64,000 nucleotides of DNA from Thauera carbonicopians. GTDB lineage: Bacteria; Pseudomonadota; Gammaproteobacteria; Burkholderiales; Rhodocyclaceae. Of the stretch, positions 18,128-27,368 are shown one piece after another. The stretch spans positions 372,001 to 436,000 of the forward strand of contig NZ_JANUXN010000002.1 in the NCBI RefSeq assembly GCF_025699485.1, given 5' to 3'. Both the position numbers and the translations under genes were made by a program. Below the pieces are notes generated by a model. That model saw only the letters and a list, made by a program, of their open reading frames with translations. It was not told the DNA's origin and made no database searches. Numbering within the stretch: the stretch's first letter is position 1; every line of letters starts with the position of its first letter.

Positions 18128-18676
18128 GTGCTTCACGCCATCGGTTTGATCGAATTGAACAGCATCGCCAAGGGCATCGAAGCCGGCGATGCGATGCTGA
18201 AGGCTGCCGAAGTGTCGCTGCTGGTGGCCAAGACCATCTGCCCCGGCAAGTACATCGTCATGGTCGGCGGCGACGTTGCGGCGACGGCGCGGGCGGTGGA
18301 CGTCGGCACCGAGGTCGCTGCGCACACGCTGGTGGACCAATTCACCATCCCCAACATCCACGCCTCCATCCTGCCGTCGATCAGCGGTGTGACGCCGATC
18401 GACCAGGTGCAGGCGATCGGCGTGGTCGAGACCTACAGCGTGGGCGCCTGTATCGAATCGGCCGACGCTGCGGTCAAGGCCGCCAGCGTGGTGCCGATCC
18501 GCACCCACCTGGCCTTCGGCATCGGCGGCAAGTGCTACTACGTGCTGAACGGCGATGTGGCCGACATCACGGCAGCGGTCAGGACAGGCGCCGACCTGGC
18601 GGGCGCGAAAGGGCTGCTGGTGCAATACACCATCCTGCCGCGGCCGCATCCGCAACTGGTCGATGCCCTGCTGTAA
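18128..18676 (+). CDS. pduT: PduT-like tandem BMC shell protein with Fe-S cysteine
   Basis: PduT is a trimer of tandem BMC domains with a [4Fe-4S] cluster in its central pore. The 182-residue product has two BMC domains, residues 1-90 (MLHAIGLIELNSIAKGIEAG) and 95-180 (IGVVETYSVGACIESADA). A cysteine falls at residue 38 (KTICPGK), the cluster ligand reported for PduT. The start is GTG at 18128 with AGGAGGG 7 bp upstream, 1 bp after the pduS stop. It presumably docks the PduS-like protein to the shell. Confidence 0.9.
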   Translation: MLHAIGLIELNSIAKGIEAGDAMLKAAEVSLLVAKTICPGKYIVMVGGDVAATARAVDVGTEVAAHTLVDQFTIPNIHASILPSISGVTPIDQVQAIGVVETYSVGACIESADAAVKAASVVPIRTHLAFGIGGKCYYVLNGDVADITAAVRTGADLAGAKGLLVQYTILPRPHPQLVDALL

Positions 18677-18726
18677 TGCGTCAGCGGCAGCATGGCAATT
18701 TTGTGTTCACACTCAAGGGGAAAGTC

Positions 18727-20034
18727 ATGGAGATGAAGTTCAGGATGTCTGCTGTTGCCGCGGCACTGCTGTCGGCGGTGCTGCTGACGGGGTGCCAGAC
18801 TACGTCCGAGGTGGTGTCGCAGACGGCCTCGCAGGTATCGCAGGCCCTGCAGGCGCAGAAGCTGGAAAAGGGCAACTGGGACGACTTCAACCGCGCGCAA
18901 CTGGACAAGATGCTCGCCACCTACGGCAAGTCCAGCCCGAACTATGATCCGGCCAAGCCGCCCTACGTGGTGTTCGACTGGGACAACACTTCGATCTTCC
19001 TCGACATCCAGGAAGCGCTGCTGGTCTACCAGTTGGAGAACCTGCGCTTCGCGATGACGCCGGCGCAGCTCGACAACGCGATCCGCAAGGACATTCCGAC
19101 CACGAACTTCGACGACGACAGCCGCAACGAAGCCGGCCAGGCGATCAACATCGACAAGATCGCGCAGGACATCGTCTCCAGCTATGCCTGGCTGTACAAC
19201 AACTACCAGGGTCTCAGGGGCAAGCAGACGCTGGCCCAGGTCAAGCAGGCGCCGCAGTACCAGGACTTCATCGTCAAGATGCGCTTCCTGTACGAAGCCA
19301 TCGGCAATACCTTCGACCATTCCGTGTCCTATCCGTGGGTCACCTACCACTTCACCGGCATGACCGAGAAGGACGTGCGTGCGCTGGCTGCCGAAACCTT
19401 CCGCTGGCAGCAGACCCAGCCGGTCGAGGCGGTCAAATGGACGAGCCCGGCGGCGCTGCCGGGCAAGGCGGGGGTGGTCAGCATCACCTGGAAGAACGGC
19501 CTGCGCCCGGTGCCGGAAATGCAGGATCTGTACAAGAAGTTGCGCGCCAGCGGCTTCGACGTCTATGTGTGCTCGGCCTCGTTCCGCGACGTGATCCGCG
19601 AAGTGTCGTCGAACCCCGAGTTTGGCTACGCCAACGCGGTGGACAACGTCTACGCGATGGAACTCGAACGCGATGCCAATGGCGCGATCCGGACGCAGTT
19701 CCGCCAGGGCTACGCGCAGACGCAGGGGCCGGGCAAGACCGAGACGATCAAGCAGTTCCTGGTGCCCAAGTACGGCTACGGCCCGGTGTTCATCGCCGGC
19801 GACAGCGAAGGCGACCAGAACATGATGCAGGACTTCGACGACATGAAGGTCGGCCTCATCATCAACCGCCTGCGCGGCAACGACATCGGCAAGATGTCCA
19901 AGCTCGCCGCCGAAAGCTACGGCAAGCCGGATGCACGCTACCTGCTGCAGGGGCGTGACGACAACAAGGGCGTCTTCGTGCCGTCGCAGCAGGCTTACAA
20001 GCTGGGCAGCGATACGCCCAAAACCCTGAAGTAA
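18727..20034 (+). CDS. HAD-family lipoprotein phosphatase, phosphorylcholine/phosphoethanolamine phosphatase-like
   Basis: The 435-residue protein has a lipoprotein signal peptide with lipobox LLTGC (Cys23), so it should be an outer- or inner-membrane periplasmic lipoprotein. Motif I of the HAD family is FDWDNT with Asp84 and Asp86; motif IV is GDSEGDQNM near residue 360. The overall layout resembles PchP, the Pseudomonas phosphorylcholine phosphatase, which also acts on phosphoethanolamine. It starts 50 bp after pduT with no terminator between, and a strong terminator follows at 20061-20100. It is therefore probably the last gene of the eut operon and could release ethanolamine. Substrate is inferred. 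Confidence 0.75.
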   Translation: MEMKFRMSAVAAALLSAVLLTGCQTTSEVVSQTASQVSQALQAQKLEKGNWDDFNRAQLDKMLATYGKSSPNYDPAKPPYVVFDWDNTSIFLDIQEALLVYQLENLRFAMTPAQLDNAIRKDIPTTNFDDDSRNEAGQAINIDKIAQDIVSSYAWLYNNYQGLRGKQTLAQVKQAPQYQDFIVKMRFLYEAIGNTFDHSVSYPWVTYHFTGMTEKDVRALAAETFRWQQTQPVEAVKWTSPAALPGKAGVVSITWKNGLRPVPEMQDLYKKLRASGFDVYVCSASFRDVIREVSSNPEFGYANAVDNVYAMELERDANGAIRTQFRQGYAQTQGPGKTETIKQFLVPKYGYGPVFIAGDSEGDQNMMQDFDDMKVGLIINRLRGNDIGKMSKLAAESYGKPDARYLLQGRDDNKGVFVPSQQAYKLGSDTPKTLK

Positions 20035-20060
20035 AACCAACGCAGCCCCCGGCTGCAGCG

Positions 20061-20100
20061 AAAGGCCGTGCGTGGCGCTCCTCCGCCGCGCACGGCCTTT
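20061..20100 (+). terminator. Intrinsic terminator closing the eutBCLK-pduST operon
   Basis: AAAGGCCGTGCG at 20061-20072 pairs perfectly over 12 bp with CGCACGGCCTTT at 20089-20100, loop of 16 bases. The 3' arm ends in TTT but there is no longer T-run. Confidence 0.75.
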
Positions 20101-20147
20101 CATCGTCCGGTGCCGGTGGCGGGCGGACCGCCCGCGACTTGGCGCTG

Positions 20148-20156
20148 TGCTAGAAT
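20148..20156 (+). promoter_or_regulatory. Candidate extended -10 promoter of surE
   Basis: TGC TAGAAT forms an extended -10 element 46 bp before the surE start. No clear -35 box is seen. A comparable extended -10 (TGC TATAAT) precedes the tRNA-Ser gene in this window. Confidence 0.45.
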
Positions 20157-20201
20157 TCCGCGTCTTCAGGCCGCGCCCGCGGCGCTTTCCATGGGTTTCA
20201 G

Positions 20202-20945
20202 ATGCGCATTCTGGTCAGTAACGACGACGGCTACTTCGCTCCCGGAATCGCGGCGCTCGCCGAGGCGCTCGGCACCATCGGCGAAGTCACGGTGGTCGCG
20301 CCCGAGCGCGACCGCAGCGGCGCCAGCAACTCGCTGACGCTGGATCGTCCGCTGTCGCTGCGCCGCACCGCGAACGGCTTCTATCATGTCAATGGCACAC
20401 CGACCGACTGCGTGCACCTCGCGGTGACCGGCATGCTCGACCATCTGCCCGACATGGTGGTGTCCGGTGTCAACCACGGCGCCAACATGGGCGACGACAC
20501 GGTGTATTCCGGTACCGTCGCGGCAGCGACCGAAGGCTTCCTGCTCGGCGTGCCGTCGATCGCGGTGTCGCTGGTCAGCAAGTCGGCGGCGGATTTCAGC
20601 GCTGCCGCGCGCGTCGCCCGCGACCTGGCCGAACGCTTCATGCACGACCCTTTCCCACAGCCGGTGCTGCTCAACGTCAACGTGCCCGACGTCGCCTACG
20701 AGCGTCTGCAGGGCGTCAAGGTGACGCGCCTGGGCCGACGCCACAAGGCCGAGCCGGTGGTGCGCAGCGTGACGCCGCGCAACGAGACGGTGTATTGGGT
20801 CGGCGCGGCGGGCGGCGCGGCCGATGCGGGCGAAGGCACGGATTTCCACGCCGTGGCCAACGGCTACGTGTCGGTCACGCCGCTGCAGATCGATCTCACC
20901 CACACCGGCCAGATCGCGCCGGTCTTCGACTGGCTGAAGCGGTGA
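20202..20945 (+). CDS. surE: 5'/3'-nucleotidase SurE
   Basis: SurE is a metal-dependent nucleotidase/exopolyphosphatase of stationary phase. The 247-residue protein starts [15 protein letters not shown], which contains the metal-binding Asp8-Asp9, and has [10 protein letters not shown] and [10 protein letters not shown] typical of the family. It begins the conserved proteobacterial surE-pcm-nlpD-rpoS block. Its stop overlaps the GTG start proposed for pcm. Confidence 0.96.
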   Translation: MRILVSNDDGYFAPGIAALAEALGTIGEVTVVAPERDRSGASNSLTLDRPLSLRRTANGFYHVNGTPTDCVHLAVTGMLDHLPDMVVSGVNHGANMGDDTVYSGTVAAATEGFLLGVPSIAVSLVSKSAADFSAAARVARDLAERFMHDPFPQPVLLNVNVPDVAYERLQGVKVTRLGRRHKAEPVVRSVTPRNETVYWVGAAGGAADAGEGTDFHAVANGYVSVTPLQIDLTHTGQIAPVFDWLKR

Positions 20946-21595
20946 ACGTGCGCAGCGCCGATGCAGGGCAGGCGATGCGCGCACGCGTGCGCATGGTCGA
21001 GCGCCTCCGTACCCAGGGCATTCGCGACGAGCGGGTGCTGGCGGCGATGCAGAGCGTGCCGCGGCACATGTTCGTCGAGGAAGGGTTGGGCTACAGTGCC
21101 TACGACGACACGCCGCTGCCGATCGGCTTCCAGCAGACGATCTCGCAGCCCTTCGTCGTCGCGCGCATGATCGAGCTGCTGCGCGCCGGCCGTGAGCTGG
21201 GGCGGACGCTCGAAGTCGGGGCGGGCTGTGGCTACCAGGCAGCGGTGCTGAGCCAGTTGGCGACCGAGGTCTATGCGGTCGAGCGCATCCGTCCGCTGCT
21301 CGATCGGGCGCGGGCGAACCTGCGTCCGCTGCGTCTGCCCAATGTCAGATTGAAACTTGCGGACGGTAGTTTGGGTCTTCCCGAGGCGGCTCCGTTCGAC
21401 AGCATCATCGTCGCGGCCGCGGCCATCGGTTTACCGCCGGCGCTCAAGGCGCAGCTCGCGCCGGGCGGGCGCCTGATCGTGCCGGTGGGAGGGGCCGACC
21501 AGCGATTGCTGCTGGTCGAGCGGCAAGGTAATGTTTTTCGGGAAAGCTGGCATGAGGCCGTACGCTTCGTGCCGCTGCTCGCAGGTACGGAATGA
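20942..21595 (+). CDS. pcm: Protein-L-isoaspartate O-methyltransferase
   Basis: Pcm methylates L-isoaspartyl residues for repair of aged proteins. The product (217 residues from GTG at 20942) shows the family segments [22 protein letters not shown] and the SAM motif [14 protein letters not shown]. The GTG at 20942 overlaps the surE stop by 4 bp; ATG at 20975 would give 206 residues, closer to the E. coli length, so the start is uncertain. The 3' end overlaps nlpD by 4 bp. Confidence 0.93.
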   Translation: MNVRSADAGQAMRARVRMVERLRTQGIRDERVLAAMQSVPRHMFVEEGLGYSAYDDTPLPIGFQQTISQPFVVARMIELLRAGRELGRTLEVGAGCGYQAAVLSQLATEVYAVERIRPLLDRARANLRPLRLPNVRLKLADGSLGLPEAAPFDSIIVAAAAIGLPPALKAQLAPGGRLIVPVGGADQRLLLVERQGNVFRESWHEAVRFVPLLAGTE

Positions 21596-22485
21596 AATTC
21601 GCTATTCACATGCAGACTCGTTTTGGTTTGATGCCGGCTTTGCTGGTAAGCGTGGTATTGGCGGGGTGCGCCTCGTCGGGTGAGGCGCCGGTACGCGACG
21701 GCAACGGCGCGCCGCCTGTCACGGGTTCCGCGCCGGCAGTGCCGGCAGGCATGCATGTGGTCAGGCAGGGGGAAACCCTGCTCGGCATCGCGCGCCAGTA
21801 CAACGTGACGCTGCCGGATCTCGTGCGCTGGAACGGTCTGACCAATCCCGACCAGATCCAGGTGGGCCAGAGTCTGCGCGTCGGGCCGCCCGACATGGCG
21901 CAGGACGGCGGCGCCACCGCCATTCCGATCGGCGACGGTGCGGTGGCGATGCCGGTGCCGATGCCCGGTGGCACCGAGCCCGCTGCGCCGCCGCTGAAGC
22001 AGGGGCCGCTGGGCGGACCGGTGCCGTATTCCCAGGATCCCGGAGCGGGCGCTGCGCCGCCGCCGGTGCCGGCACCCGAGCAGCCGGCGCCTGCGCCCGA
22101 GACGCCGGCAGCGGCCGTGGCCGGCGACTGGCAGTGGCCCGCGGCCGGCAGGGTGATCGCGGCCTACAACGAAGCGTCGAACAAGGGAGTCGACATCGGC
22201 GGCAACGTCGGCGATCCGGTCTATGCGGCTGCGGCGGGCAAGGTCGTCTATGCCGGGAGCGGGCTGCGCGGCTACGGCAAGCTTGTTGTCATCAAGCATA
22301 ACCAGGAGTACAACTCGGTCTATGCGCATAATGACAAGCTGCTCGTGAAGGAAGACGACCAGGTTGCCCGCGGGCAGAAGATCGCCGAACTGGGCAGCTC
22401 CGAAACCGATCGCCCCAAGCTGCATTTCGAGATCCGCAAGCAGGGCAAGGCGATCGATCCGACGAAGTACCTGCCCGCACGCTGA
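21592..22485 (+). CDS. nlpD: Lipoprotein NlpD (LysM and degenerate M23 peptidase)
   Basis: NlpD is an outer-membrane lipoprotein that activates the amidase AmiC during cell separation. The 297-residue product has a lipobox (VLAGC), a LysM peptidoglycan-binding domain at about residues 54-98 and a Pro-rich linker. The C-terminal M23 domain has Asn where the first zinc-ligand His of active enzymes would be (NKGVDIGG), as expected of a non-catalytic activator. It starts within an ATGA overlap with pcm and is followed by rpoS after 14 bp. Confidence 0.94.
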   Translation: MKFAIHMQTRFGLMPALLVSVVLAGCASSGEAPVRDGNGAPPVTGSAPAVPAGMHVVRQGETLLGIARQYNVTLPDLVRWNGLTNPDQIQVGQSLRVGPPDMAQDGGATAIPIGDGAVAMPVPMPGGTEPAAPPLKQGPLGGPVPYSQDPGAGAAPPPVPAPEQPAPAPETPAAAVAGDWQWPAAGRVIAAYNEASNKGVDIGGNVGDPVYAAAAGKVVYAGSGLRGYGKLVVIKHNQEYNSVYAHNDKLLVKEDDQVARGQKIAELGSSETDRPKLHFEIRKQGKAIDPTKYLPAR

Positions 22486-22499
22486 CGACAGGGGGAAGC

Positions 22500-23432
22500 A
22501 TGGAAGAACCGGTAAGCCTCGATGATCTCGAAAGCCATGAACCGGATCTTCCCCCCGAGGTCGAGGTCTTTGCCACTGCCGTCGTGCAGGCGAAGGAAAG
22601 CGACTTCTTCAGCGACGTCACCCAGCTTTATCTCAACGAGATCGGCGCCAACCCGCTGCTGACCGCCGAAGAAGAACTCAGGCTGGCACGCCTGGTGCGT
22701 ACGGGCAACTTCGACGCCCGGCAGACGATGATCGAGCGCAATCTCAGGCTCGTCGTCAATATCGCCAAGCACTATCTCAACCGTGGCATTCCCCTGCTCG
22801 ATCTGGTCGAGGAGGGGAATCTCGGGCTGATGCATGCGCTCGAGAAGTTCGACCCCGAGCGGGGTTTCCGTTTTTCCACCTATGCGACCTGGTGGATACG
22901 CCAGAACATCGAGCGCGCGATCATGAACCAGTCGCGCACGATCCGCCTGCCGGTGCATGTGGTGAAGGAACTGAACCAGGTGCTGCGCGCCCAGCGCTGC
23001 AACGACGGCTCCATCGGCGAGCCTTCGCTGGACGCGGTCGCACGCAGGCTCGGCAAGACCGTCGATGAGGTGCGGGAAATCCTGCAGCTCAGCGAACACA
23101 CGGCTTCGCTGGATGCGCCGCTCGACATCGATCCGAACCTGTCGATCGGCGAGTCGCTGGCCGATGAGCAGGTGCTGGCACCGGACCTGCAGATCCATTT
23201 CGCCGAGCTCGAGCGTCTGGTGCGCGAATGGATCAAGATGCTGTCGGACAAACAGCGGCTCGTCATCCGCCACCGCTACGGCATCGACGAATGCGAGCTG
23301 CTGACGCTGGAAGAGCTGGCGCTGCGCCTGGACCTGACCCGCGAGCGCGTGCGCCAGATCCAGCTCGAAGCGCTCAGCCAGCTGCGCCGCATCCTCAAGC
23401 GCTACGGCATTTCACGCGATGCGCTGCTGTGA
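22500..23432 (+). CDS. rpoS: RNA polymerase sigma factor RpoS
   Basis: RpoS is the stationary-phase and general stress sigma factor. The 310-residue protein contains region 1.2 (LYLNEIGANPLLTAEEE), region 2 (NLRLVVNIAKHYLNRG and FSTYATWWIRQNIERAIMNQ), and region 4 with the DNA-binding helix LDLTRERVRQIQLEAL near the C-terminus. Its place after nlpD is the classic arrangement, in which the rpoS promoter commonly lies inside nlpD. Confidence 0.96.
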   Translation: MEEPVSLDDLESHEPDLPPEVEVFATAVVQAKESDFFSDVTQLYLNEIGANPLLTAEEELRLARLVRTGNFDARQTMIERNLRLVVNIAKHYLNRGIPLLDLVEEGNLGLMHALEKFDPERGFRFSTYATWWIRQNIERAIMNQSRTIRLPVHVVKELNQVLRAQRCNDGSIGEPSLDAVARRLGKTVDEVREILQLSEHTASLDAPLDIDPNLSIGESLADEQVLAPDLQIHFAELERLVREWIKMLSDKQRLVIRHRYGIDECELLTLEELALRLDLTRERVRQIQLEALSQLRRILKRYGISRDALL

Positions 23433-23457
23433 GTGCAGGCGCCGGCTGCGGCGGTGA

Positions 23458-24216
23458 TCAGGCCGGCGCGCCGTCCACCGGATAGACCCTGAAATACAGT
23501 TCGCGGCTGGCGTAGGCCATCACCGGCAGCGTGACCAGCAGCAGCGGCAGCAGCACGGCGCTGACGATGATCACCGCGGCCAGCAGGCAGGCCCAGGCCA
23601 TGACGACGCCGAAGCGCCCGAACACCGCCCTGACGCTGGCGACGACGCCGGAGACGAGGTTGGCGCGGTGATCGTAGATCAGCGGGATCGAGAAGGCCGA
23701 GACTGCGAACAGGATGAAAGCCAGTACCGCGCCCATGATCGAACTGAAGAACACGAAACGGTGTATGGCCGCGTCGCCCTGCAGCAGGTGGGCCAATTGG
23801 GCGGGTTCGCGGCCGACCATGAAGCCGTAGAGCGTGCCCGCGTCGGTGATCCAGATCAGGAACAGCAGCGCGCAGACGAAGGAGACCACCCAGCCGCCGC
23901 GCGGCATGCGGGCGAATCCCCGGCCGATGTCGGCGGCGACGGGCCGCCGGCCGGCGCGCAGGCTGTCCGACAGCGCGAAGAAGCCCGCCAGCAGCGCCGG
24001 GCCGATCAGCATGAAGCCGCCGGCGAAGGACAGGCTGATCGGCGCGATCGACATCGATTCCAGCGCCCAGAACAGGATTGCGCCGAGGACGACGAAAACC
24101 GCCGCATAGCCGGAGCTGAGGGCGGGCATGGCGCAGAACTGCCGCCAGCCGGTGGACATTGCCGCGGAGATGTCGGAAAGGCGGACTGCGGCGGGCTTCA
24201 GTGGCGTCGAGGTCAC
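23458..24216 (-). CDS. DUF2189-type integral membrane protein
   Basis: A 252-residue protein with about six hydrophobic segments. It resembles the DUF2189 (BPSS1780-like) family of predicted integral membrane proteins, recognisable by the FAGGFMLIGPALLAGFFALS-type segment and a basic loop after it. Function is unknown. It converges with rpoS (25 bp apart) and lies 69 bp downstream of mltB on the same strand, so it may belong to the moxR-tgpA-mltB transcript. Confidence 0.7.
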   Translation of the reverse strand: MTSTPLKPAAVRLSDISAAMSTGWRQFCAMPALSSGYAAVFVVLGAILFWALESMSIAPISLSFAGGFMLIGPALLAGFFALSDSLRAGRRPVAADIGRGFARMPRGGWVVSFVCALLFLIWITDAGTLYGFMVGREPAQLAHLLQGDAAIHRFVFFSSIMGAVLAFILFAVSAFSIPLIYDHRANLVSGVVASVRAVFGRFGVVMAWACLLAAVIIVSAVLLPLLLVTLPVMAYASRELYFRVYPVDGAPA

Positions 24217-24285
24217 GTGTCTGCGGGCGGGATGCTGTGGGCCGCCTAGTTCACGAGGAATCGCCGTGTCATGCCTTGATCTGGA

Positions 24286-25380
24286 TCAGTTTCGGTTTTC
24301 GGCCCTGATGCGTTCGACGAGGCGGCGCTGGCTCAGCGCCTCGGCCAGCTCGAACACCGACATCGCATAGAAGCTGCTGCGGTTGTAGCGCGTGATCACG
24401 TAGAAGTTGCGGTAGCCGAGCCAGTATTCCGTCGCCGCGCCGGGGGTTTCGAGGTCGACCAGGGTGGTGGGGCCGGCGGCGGTGTCGCCGTGCAGCGGCT
24501 TCACGCCGGCCCGGCTCAAGGCCTCGGGTTCCAGCGCCGGCTCGATGCCTGCCGCGACCAGTGCCGCGGCGTCGGTGTCGGCCGCCAGCAGCGCGGGTTC
24601 GGCGATCGGGGCGCCAGGCTGCCAGCCGTGCATGTGCAGGTAGTTGGCGACGCTGCCGATCGCATCGAGCGGGTCGGAATCGAAGTCGATCCGGCCGTTG
24701 CCGTCGAAGTCGACCGCATAGGCGCGCACGCTGCTGGGCAGGAACTGGGGATAGCCGATGGCACCGGCGAAGGAGCCGTAGTAATCGGTCGGTATGCGGC
24801 CTTGTTCGCGGGCGAGCAGGAACAGGGCTTCGAGTTCGCGGCGGAACAGGTCCGCGCGCGGCGGGTAGTCGAAGGCGAGCGTGGTGAGCGCGGACAGGGT
24901 CTCGAAATTGCCGGTATGGCGCCCGTACAGGGTCTCGACGCCGATGATCGCGACGATGATTTCCGGCGGCACGCCGAACTGCTTCGAGGCACGCTCGAGA
25001 TCCACTTCATGCGCTTTCCAGAACGCGACGCCGCCCTCGATGCGGCTGCGGTCCAGGAAGCGGGCACGATAGTTCTGCCACGAGCGCGCGCCCTTGCGCG
25101 CCGGCGGCGTGATCAGGCGGATCACGCCGGCTTCGTGCCGGGCCAGTGCCAGCGTCGCCGCCACGGTGTCCCGGTCGAAGCCATGGCGTGCCGCAAGCTC
25201 GTCGGCGAAGGCGCGGACATCGTCGCGCTCGGCATACGAAGCCAGTGCCGGGGTGGCCGGCAGCGCGGCCAGCAGCGACAGGCCGGCGCCGACCAGGGCG
25301 GGCAGGATCCTGTGCCTCGTCTTGCTGGCGGCGGGTTTGCGGCGGATGGACGGGGGCAGGCGGAATCGGGGCAGTTTCAT
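24286..25380 (-). CDS. mltB: Membrane-bound lytic murein transglycosylase B
   Basis: MltB cleaves peptidoglycan glycan strands to 1,6-anhydromuropeptides. The 364-residue protein has a signal sequence near residues 22-47 (no lipobox seen). It carries the SLT-B/MltB catalytic segment IIGVETLYGRHTGNFETL with the catalytic Glu, and the family blocks GAIGYPQFLPSS and DPLDAIGSVANYLHMHGW. The ATG overlaps the stop of the transglutaminase-like gene by 4 bp, which implies one operon. Confidence 0.92.
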   Translation of the reverse strand: MKLPRFRLPPSIRRKPAASKTRHRILPALVGAGLSLLAALPATPALASYAERDDVRAFADELAARHGFDRDTVAATLALARHEAGVIRLITPPARKGARSWQNYRARFLDRSRIEGGVAFWKAHEVDLERASKQFGVPPEIIVAIIGVETLYGRHTGNFETLSALTTLAFDYPPRADLFRRELEALFLLAREQGRIPTDYYGSFAGAIGYPQFLPSSVRAYAVDFDGNGRIDFDSDPLDAIGSVANYLHMHGWQPGAPIAEPALLAADTDAAALVAAGIEPALEPEALSRAGVKPLHGDTAAGPTTLVDLETPGAATEYWLGYRNFYVITRYNRSSFYAMSVFELAEALSQRRLVERIRAENRN

Positions 25381-27368
25381 GGCAATCGGAGAACGTCGAT
25401 CTTCTTTCTGAGCGCGGCAAGGCGCGCGCTGTCGGAATGGGGGCCGTAGCGCAGGCTGGCGTAATCCACGCCGATTGCCCGTACTGCGGCTGCGAGTTCG
25501 GGAATGGCCGACGCCACCCGCTGCGTGTAGTCATGCGGCCCTTCCCAGGGCTGGCGCGCCAACCCGCGGGCAGCCAGCTTCGTGCTCAGTGCCTGCCAGG
25601 CCCGGTCGAGTGGGTCGCTGCGGCGTCGCCTGCGGCCGGCCCACAGGATCAGGCACAGGAACGGCACGCCGGTGGCGGCGGCCAGCATGCCGGCGAGGCG
25701 CCACGCATCGCCCGGGGCCAGGCCCAGGCGGGACAGCAGTTCGCGCTGGCGTTCCGGATTGTAGCCAAGAACGCGCTGGTTCCACGTATTCGACAGCGCT
25801 TCCCAGCGCAAGCGCATGTTTCGCAGCCAGTCGTGCTGGGCACGCAGGGTGAAAGGCAGGGCTTCGCCGGCGGGCAGGGCGGCAGCAAGGCCGTCGTCGA
25901 TGCGGCGCGGCGCGGCGAGATAGGTCGGATCGACGCGCACCCAGCCACGGCCGCCGAGCCAGACTTCGCTCCAGGCATGGGCGTCGAGCTGGCGGACGAC
26001 GAGATTGCCGTCTACCGGGTTGATCTCGCCGCCCTGGTAGCCGGTGACGACGCGCGCCGGCACGCCCGCGGCCCGCATCAGCACGGTGAAGGCGGAGGCG
26101 AAGTGCTCGCAGAAGCCGCGCCGGCTGTCGAAAAGGAATTCGTCGACGCTGTCGCGGCCGAGCAGCGGCGGCCGGAGCGTGTAGAGCAGCCCGGCGTTCC
26201 GGAGATGCGAAACGGCTCGTTGCAGGATCTGCTCGTGCGACTCCGCACCGGCGGCGAGCCGTGCCGCCAGTGCCTGCGTGCGCGGATTGAAGCCGGCCGG
26301 GAGCCGGCGCGCCGCGGCCAGCGTCGCCGCCGTCTCCGCCAGCCCGACGACGGCTTCCGGATGGGCGCTCAGTTCGTGCCGCACCCGCGACCGGACCGGC
26401 CGGGGCGCGAGCAGCTGGAAATCGCCGGTGTGCCGCAGCGCTGCGCCCGTGGCGCCGGGAAAGTCGAGAGCCAGCAGCCAGCGCTTGCCGTGGGCTTCCA
26501 GGGTCAGCGTGTAGTCGATGCGCTTGCCGTCCGCTGCATGGAAGGGAACCGCCGCTTCCTGCGCAGGCTCGGCCTGCCAGTTGCGGCCATCGAAGCGGGT
26601 CAGCACCGGGCCGCGCCAGTAGCGCTGCCGGCGGGCGGGGATTTCGCCGGCGAAACTGGCTCTGAAGGCGATTTCGCCCGACTGGCTCAGCGCGCTGATC
26701 GAACCCGGGCTCATCGACTCCGACAAGCCGGTACGGGCGCTGAAGGCATCGGCCGGCAAACCCCACAAGGGGCCGTCGATACGCGGGAACAGAACGAACA
26801 GGATCAGCATGAACGGCAGGCCCTGCGCCATCAGGGTGCCGGCCACGCGCAGGTGCTCGCCGCTGCGGCCGTTCGGGTCGGCCTGGGCGACCAGCGCCGC
26901 GAGGCCGAGCAGGCTGGCGCACAGCGCGAGCGCGGCGACCGGAAAGCTCTGGTCTTCGAAGAAGATCGCCAGTTGCAGGAAGAAGCACAGCATCACCGCT
27001 GCCCGGACGTCGCGGGCGGCGCGGATTTCGAGCAGCTTGAGGCCGAGCAGCAGCGCCAGCAGCGCCACGCCGGGGTCCTTGCCGAAGAAGTGGCCGAACT
27101 CGGCGCGCACGCCGGCTGCTGCGGCCGCGGTCAGCGCCAGCAGCAGCCACGGCGACGGCGCCTGGCGCCCATGCCACAGCAACAGACCCCGCCAGGCCAG
27201 CAGCGCGGCGCACAGCCCGCTGATCCAGGGCGGTAGCCAGCTCGCGTGCGGTGCCATCGTCAGCGCTGCGGCGCCGAGCAGCCAGGCGCCCTGGCGGCGG
27301 CCGAGCGCGCTGCCGGCGCTTGCCGATCGGCGTCTCGTTGCGCGCTGCTTCAGCCAGCCGCCGATCAT
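25377..27368 (-). CDS. tgpA: TgpA-type transglutaminase-like membrane protein
   Basis: A 663-residue inner-membrane protein with about six membrane helices in the first 200 residues and a periplasmic transglutaminase-like domain. The triad motifs are visible as FCEHFASAF (Cys), DAHAWSEVWL (His) and VRVDPT (Asp). A further membrane segment and a DUF4129-like tail follow. Pseudomonas TgpA is essential and linked to the cell envelope. The start at 27368 overlaps the DUF58 gene by 4 bp; the longer open frame upstream is only a GC artefact. Confidence 0.88.
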   Translation of the reverse strand: MIGGWLKQRATRRRSASAGSALGRRQGAWLLGAAALTMAPHASWLPPWISGLCAALLAWRGLLLWHGRQAPSPWLLLALTAAAAAGVRAEFGHFFGKDPGVALLALLLGLKLLEIRAARDVRAAVMLCFFLQLAIFFEDQSFPVAALALCASLLGLAALVAQADPNGRSGEHLRVAGTLMAQGLPFMLILFVLFPRIDGPLWGLPADAFSARTGLSESMSPGSISALSQSGEIAFRASFAGEIPARRQRYWRGPVLTRFDGRNWQAEPAQEAAVPFHAADGKRIDYTLTLEAHGKRWLLALDFPGATGAALRHTGDFQLLAPRPVRSRVRHELSAHPEAVVGLAETAATLAAARRLPAGFNPRTQALAARLAAGAESHEQILQRAVSHLRNAGLLYTLRPPLLGRDSVDEFLFDSRRGFCEHFASAFTVLMRAAGVPARVVTGYQGGEINPVDGNLVVRQLDAHAWSEVWLGGRGWVRVDPTYLAAPRRIDDGLAAALPAGEALPFTLRAQHDWLRNMRLRWEALSNTWNQRVLGYNPERQRELLSRLGLAPGDAWRLAGMLAAATGVPFLCLILWAGRRRRRSDPLDRAWQALSTKLAARGLARQPWEGPHDYTQRVASAIPELAAAVRAIGVDYASLRYGPHSDSARLAALRKKIDVLRLP

